DNA from: Turnera subulata
Taxonomy: Eukaryota; Streptophyta; Magnoliopsida; Malpighiales; Passifloraceae
NCBI GenBank assembly: GCA_028386065.3
Contig: JAKUCV010003701.1
Span: 2,077 to 66,076, forward strand
Length of the DNA: 64,000 bases
Direction of reading: 5' to 3'
Shown: positions 59,833 to 64,000 of the stretch, piece after piece
Position numbering within the stretch: position 1 is the stretch's first letter
Layout of the letters: each line of letters opens with the position of its first letter
The notes under the pieces: model-generated
Databases searched by the model: none
Seen by the model: only the letters and a program-made list of their open reading frames with translations
What the model was told of the DNA's origin: nothing
Made by a program: the position numbers and the translations under genes

Positions 59833-62800
59833 ATGGAGAGGAGCATCAGGCGGTTACCGGAGTCAGCTCGAAACACGATGCGGTCGGGGATTGTGTTGTT
59901 CGATTTGACCAGAGTTGTCGAAGAGCTGGTTTTTAACAGCTTGGATGCCGGTGCTACCAAGGTAGTTAGCTTAGTGCGGTTTCTACTTCCTTGAATTAAT
60001 GATTAAGTAGAGGCGTTACTTCAATTGAGAAACATTGATTCTTTCTAATTTGCGATTGTTTCAGGTGTCAGTGTATGTAGGTGTGGGGACCTGTTACGTT
60101 AAAGTTGTTGATGATGGTAATTTGATATATATTTTTTTTTCATTTTATACAGCTTATCTTCTCTGTTTAGTGTTTTCGAGTAATTGGTTATGTTGATTTG
60201 GTTGCAGGATGTGGTGTTTCTCGAGAGGGATTAGAACTGTTGGGACAAAGATACGGTAACGACTCTATGGAATATGTGGATAATAATTGAAGTTTTCTAG
60301 TTGGTGGTATTGTAGTGATGGAGTTGTTGTTTCTAATTTGTGGACAGCTACATCGAAGGTGCATAATCTGGGTGATGTTGATGCTGCTAATCGGAGCTTT
60401 GGGTGTCGAGGAGAAGCGCTGGCTTCTATTTCTGATGTCTCGTTGTTGGATATTGTTACCAAAGCTAGCGGGAGGCCGAATGGATATCGGAAAATCATAA
60501 AGGTTGTGTATTGTTCATGTCTGTTTTTTGTTACTCTTCTTCTGTCTGCTTGGTTCACTGTAGTTGCTTCTATGCAGTTGGGAGTAATCTAATTTACAAA
60601 GGTATTCTTTTCAGGGATCAAAGTGTGTGTATCTCGGAATTTGTGATGATAGAAAAGATGTGGGCACAACTGGTGATACCTTATTTTGGCTTGTACTGTT
60701 GTTTTCGGCACACATTCTGTTTTTTTTCCTTTTCTAACAATTCCCATGTCATTTTTATAGTTGTCGTTCGAGATTTGTTTTATAACCAACCAGTTCGGAG
60801 GAAGTATATGCAATCTAGGTCCTTTTCTCTTTTCACCCTGTTTTTTTTTGCTGTTTTTAATGATACAGTCCTCGGTTAATCAAGTTACATTATTTTTCAT
60901 CTCGTGCTTTTATTGGGTAAACTGACGTGCTGTTGTTTTGATTGTTGATTTTGAAGCCCTAAAAAGGTCTTGCACTCTGTCAGAAAATGTGTACTTAGGA
61001 TTACTCTTGTGCATCCCAAAATTTCCTTCAAAGTTGTTGACATTGAAAGGTTAGTGATGGCAGCATTTGCTGTTGGAACTGGCATCATTTTTTTTTTTAT
61101 TATCTATTGATGACGATGTTCTGCTCATGTAGTGAGGATGAGCTTCTCCACACACGCCCCTCTTCAACATTGTCCCTCTTGATGAGTTGTTTTGGGATTC
61201 AGGATTGTGGTTCTCTGCTCGAATTGAATGATATCGACGGTGTATTCAAGCTTTCTGGCTATGTATCTAGTCCTAGTGATAGTTTTGCCTCCAAAGTAGG
61301 CCTCGAACTTTTGTAATCTGCACCAGTTTCTTTCTTTGTCATGCTTTATCTCCTGGTTTCTTATTAGAAAGGTTTCTTTTGCAGGCGCTGCAATATGTTT
61401 GTATCCTTCTGCATATCTGCATGTATACCAGTGTTTTGATTGTGTGACCCACTTTTGGAGAAGGTTATTGGCTATATCCTTCTTGTAATTCCTTCACTAT
61501 GACAGATATTAACTCACGATTCATCTGCAAAGGTCCAATTCACAAACTGTTGAATCACTTGGCCACTACATACAAGTATACGGATCCAAGTAAGGGTTGT
61601 AGTGAGTCTCAAAAAGGAAAGAAAATCAGACCTCAAAACTGCCTTGCATATTTTGCAAATATCAGTTGCCCTTCATCCCTGTATGACTTGACCTTTGAGC
61701 CATCAAAGACATATGTTGAATTTAAGGTAGTTTCTTTCTTTTCTGATATCTAATAATAATTGCTTGAAGTCCTAAATAGGAAGCAGAGATAATTATGCAA
61801 TTTGCATTAATATTTTATTACCAGTTTGATTTATTTTTCAATATGGAGTAAAATCTGATATTTTAGTACATGATTCTTGAACTTTCATGCTCATTTTAGT
61901 GCATCATAATCTTTGTTTGTTTATGTTGTCCATAGACTATACGATGTCAGAATATTGTAGCATTGCTATAGTTTGGTGATGTTCTTGTGCCACATGATTT
62001 CATATTCTTTACATGAAAATCATTATAATGCTGAGCTTCGTGCACTTTTGTTTTCCACATGTTTCGAGTAGGGAATATTCATAGTATTTTAATGCTGGTT
62101 AAAGCTCATTTCTGACAAGGTTCTTCTCTTCCACAGTCTCATTATGATACTTGTTATGTGATTGTTGTTTATTTGTTTAATTAGTAGGAAATAAGTTGGT
62201 TTCTTTTACTAATTTTCCAGGATTGGGGTCGTTTGCTTACCTTTGTTGAGAAGTCTGTTCAAAAACTCTGGAGAGAAAATGCTGCTAACAGTATGCTTTC
62301 TCATCAATGTTCTGCTTCATGTAATTATTGTAATGACATTTTGTTTCTGAAATAGAAGAGTTGGCACAATAACTTGTTCCTTAAAACGTTTATAACTGCT
62401 GAAGTGATATTTTCTTCCTCAAAATTTCTTAATAACTTATAAATGTTTGCTGAAGGATCTTTGCATCATTCAGTTGACGATATGGTCTGCGGAAATGAAG
62501 TGAAAGAGGGTGATGATATCACTTCAGCAAAAGAAGGTACAGTGCCAAGTACATCCAATACTTTTGTAAATTGTATCTTAATTTATGTCTACTGCTTCCA
62601 CCGCTTATTTTTCTTCATTTCTTCTGATACAACATGTGGTTATTTTCTCTCAAGCGTAAATGGTGTCTTTCAATATCTGAATCTTTTCTGCTGCTAGGTT
62701 TGTTTGCTGCACAGTTGCCAGAGAACTCTGCGTTTGCTCCGTTTTTGCATGGGAATCAGAATCGTCAACCTTCTTGTTACCTTGGTTCCTCCTCATTCGA

Positions 62801-64000
62801 CATGCTAACTAAAGAGGTTAACCACATTTTGAGTAGCGAGTATGTTGAAGTTCCATCTCGAGAATTTTGCATGAATGGTTCAGAATTCAAGGAGAAACAA
62901 GATGATGAGTCAACTATTTGTCAGTCAGACTATTCTTTTCAGTTATGGGACAACTCCTTTTGTAAACGCACACCAAAAGTTACTAAAGAGCGTGATAGCA
63001 CTCTCTTGGAGTCTGACGTCAGTTTTTTGTGTTCAAATGACATCAAAGATATGATCAGTGACACAGAAAAATTCTGTGATCAGATGGAGGGGTTTATTGT
63101 CAGCTCTGACAGGCAATGTGTGACCCCTGAAATAGGGTTGAGGGCAAGAAATGGTTATGTGGAGAATTTCTTATCTTCACAGTATCAAGAGCTCAGCAAC
63201 GAAATAGAAGATGAAAAGAGGAATAGAAAACCTTTCTTACGGAGTTGTTCCTCGCAAAGAAGCCAACCACTTGATAGGGCTTGGTCTATCAAACATGAAG
63301 GATCTGAATATCCAGTTGACAGCTACTATGGCAAAAGGAGGAGGGTTTGTGCTGGTGAAATATTTGACCACCCAGAAGCTGATTTCAGCAACCAGACATT
63401 TGATGCCTTCCCTCAGACATTGTGGCAGGATAAGGGGCTATGCATCCAAAAGTTTCCCAGTCATCCTGTGAGAGTTAATGCATCTGTAGATTTTGATGTT
63501 TCTTCAGGAGCTTCTATGAAGCCATCTTTGCATCATGCAGATCCGTTATCTGGTGAGAGAGGCATTGCATCTTCAAGTTCGGAATGGTTCTCTGCAATTC
63601 CAGATGCTTTGTGTGAAGCCACAGCTTGGGACGACAGAGACTTCAATTATGATAATGCACATAAAGGGAGTGTGAATTTAGATACCAGGCCAAGCGATTG
63701 GGATTTTGCAGATAGGATGAAAAGTGACCTGAAATTTGAGGATGAGATTGCATTACAGGATTGCAGCCAAGAGAACTGCATCTCAAGCCGTAAACAAAGT
63801 TTGTTAGATTTTAATGATTATGCCTATTCTAGTGAGGATATGTGCGGATTTGTTCAAGGACATCTAGAAGATGAACTTTATTTAGAACATCCTGATCGAT
63901 CCATCGGTGAGAAAGATCGCTTACCCGTTAACAAGTATTCTGAAGGTCACAAAAGGAATGACACGTTTGAAAACAGAGGAAGATATTCAAGGCATCAATA
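59833..64000 (+). CDS. MLH3: DNA mismatch repair protein MLH3 (5' part, 3' end outside window)
   Basis: MutL homologue; with MLH1 it forms MutL-gamma, which acts in meiotic crossover formation and mismatch repair in the nucleus. Exons: 59833-59961, 60065-60116, 60208-60255, 60348-60502, 60615-60672, 60761-60818, 60957-61049, 61133-61295, 61385-61400 (a 16-bp microexon), 61506-61726, 62221-62290, 62456-62536, and 62698 to the window end, all frame-consistent, about 815 residues. GHL ATPase motifs: ELVFNSLDAGATK (31-43), DDGCG (59-63), FGCRGEALASIS (94-105) and GTTVVVRDLFYNQPVR from 145. The last exon is a long, poorly conserved Ser/Asp-rich linker. The C-terminal endonuclease/dimerisation domain lies beyond 64000. 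It resembles At4g35520. The start fits the family N-terminus. Motif III has Cys where Phe is usual. Confidence 0.93.

Overview
The window reads as nuclear DNA of a eudicot plant: spliced genes with GT-AG introns, AT-rich intergenic DNA, plant-only families (BAHD acyltransferase, F-box/DUF295, AVT amino acid transporter, plant PP2C, EH1/Pan1 of the TPLATE complex), and plant-type transposons (LTR element, foldback MITEs, tRNA-like SINEs, LINE remnants). I cannot name the species from sequence alone.

Layout. 1-2.65 kb: an LTR of a probable Ty3/gypsy element abutting two head-to-head MITE copies. 2.67-4.4 kb: uL11m (RPL11) gene in a block that recurs in inverted orientation at 17.05-21.49 kb, where the gene copy carries a 2-bp deletion. 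4.48-6.83 kb: clade-type PP2C gene (4 coding exons, minus). 7.5-33.3 kb: a repeat-rich, gene-poor tract holding two EF-2-derived mosaics with an adjacent small C2H2 gene (about 9.6-10.8 and 26.5-28.1 kb), three exon-2-only fragments of an HCT-like BAHD acyltransferase (12.3, 13.9, 23.2 kb), three copies of a further segment (15.0, 25.4, 29.5 kb), LINE fragments and an F-box gene (21.57-22.80 kb). 34-64 kb: ordinary genes: AVT3-like transporter (+), EH1/Pan1-like endocytic scaffold (-, 13 exons), SRPK-type kinase (+), an uncharacterised alanine-rich nuclear-looking protein (-) and the 5' two-thirds of MLH3 (+, runs off the window).

SRPK, the uncharacterised gene and MLH3 lie in the same order as I remember for Arabidopsis At4g35500-At4g35520, and At4g35490 is the mitochondrial L11 gene, so the right part looks like a conserved syntenic segment into which, or next to which, the repeat tract has expanded.

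The genes do not form a pathway; they are independent housekeeping loci. The most unusual content is the pair of EF-2 mosaics, in which EF-2 segments occur in non-native order yet one locus keeps an uninterrupted frame of about 230 codons, and the set of paralogous blocks that serve as empty-site controls for each other's transposon insertions.

Exon boundaries are my own splice-site readings, checked for frame continuity. Family assignments come from recalled protein families, not from searches.
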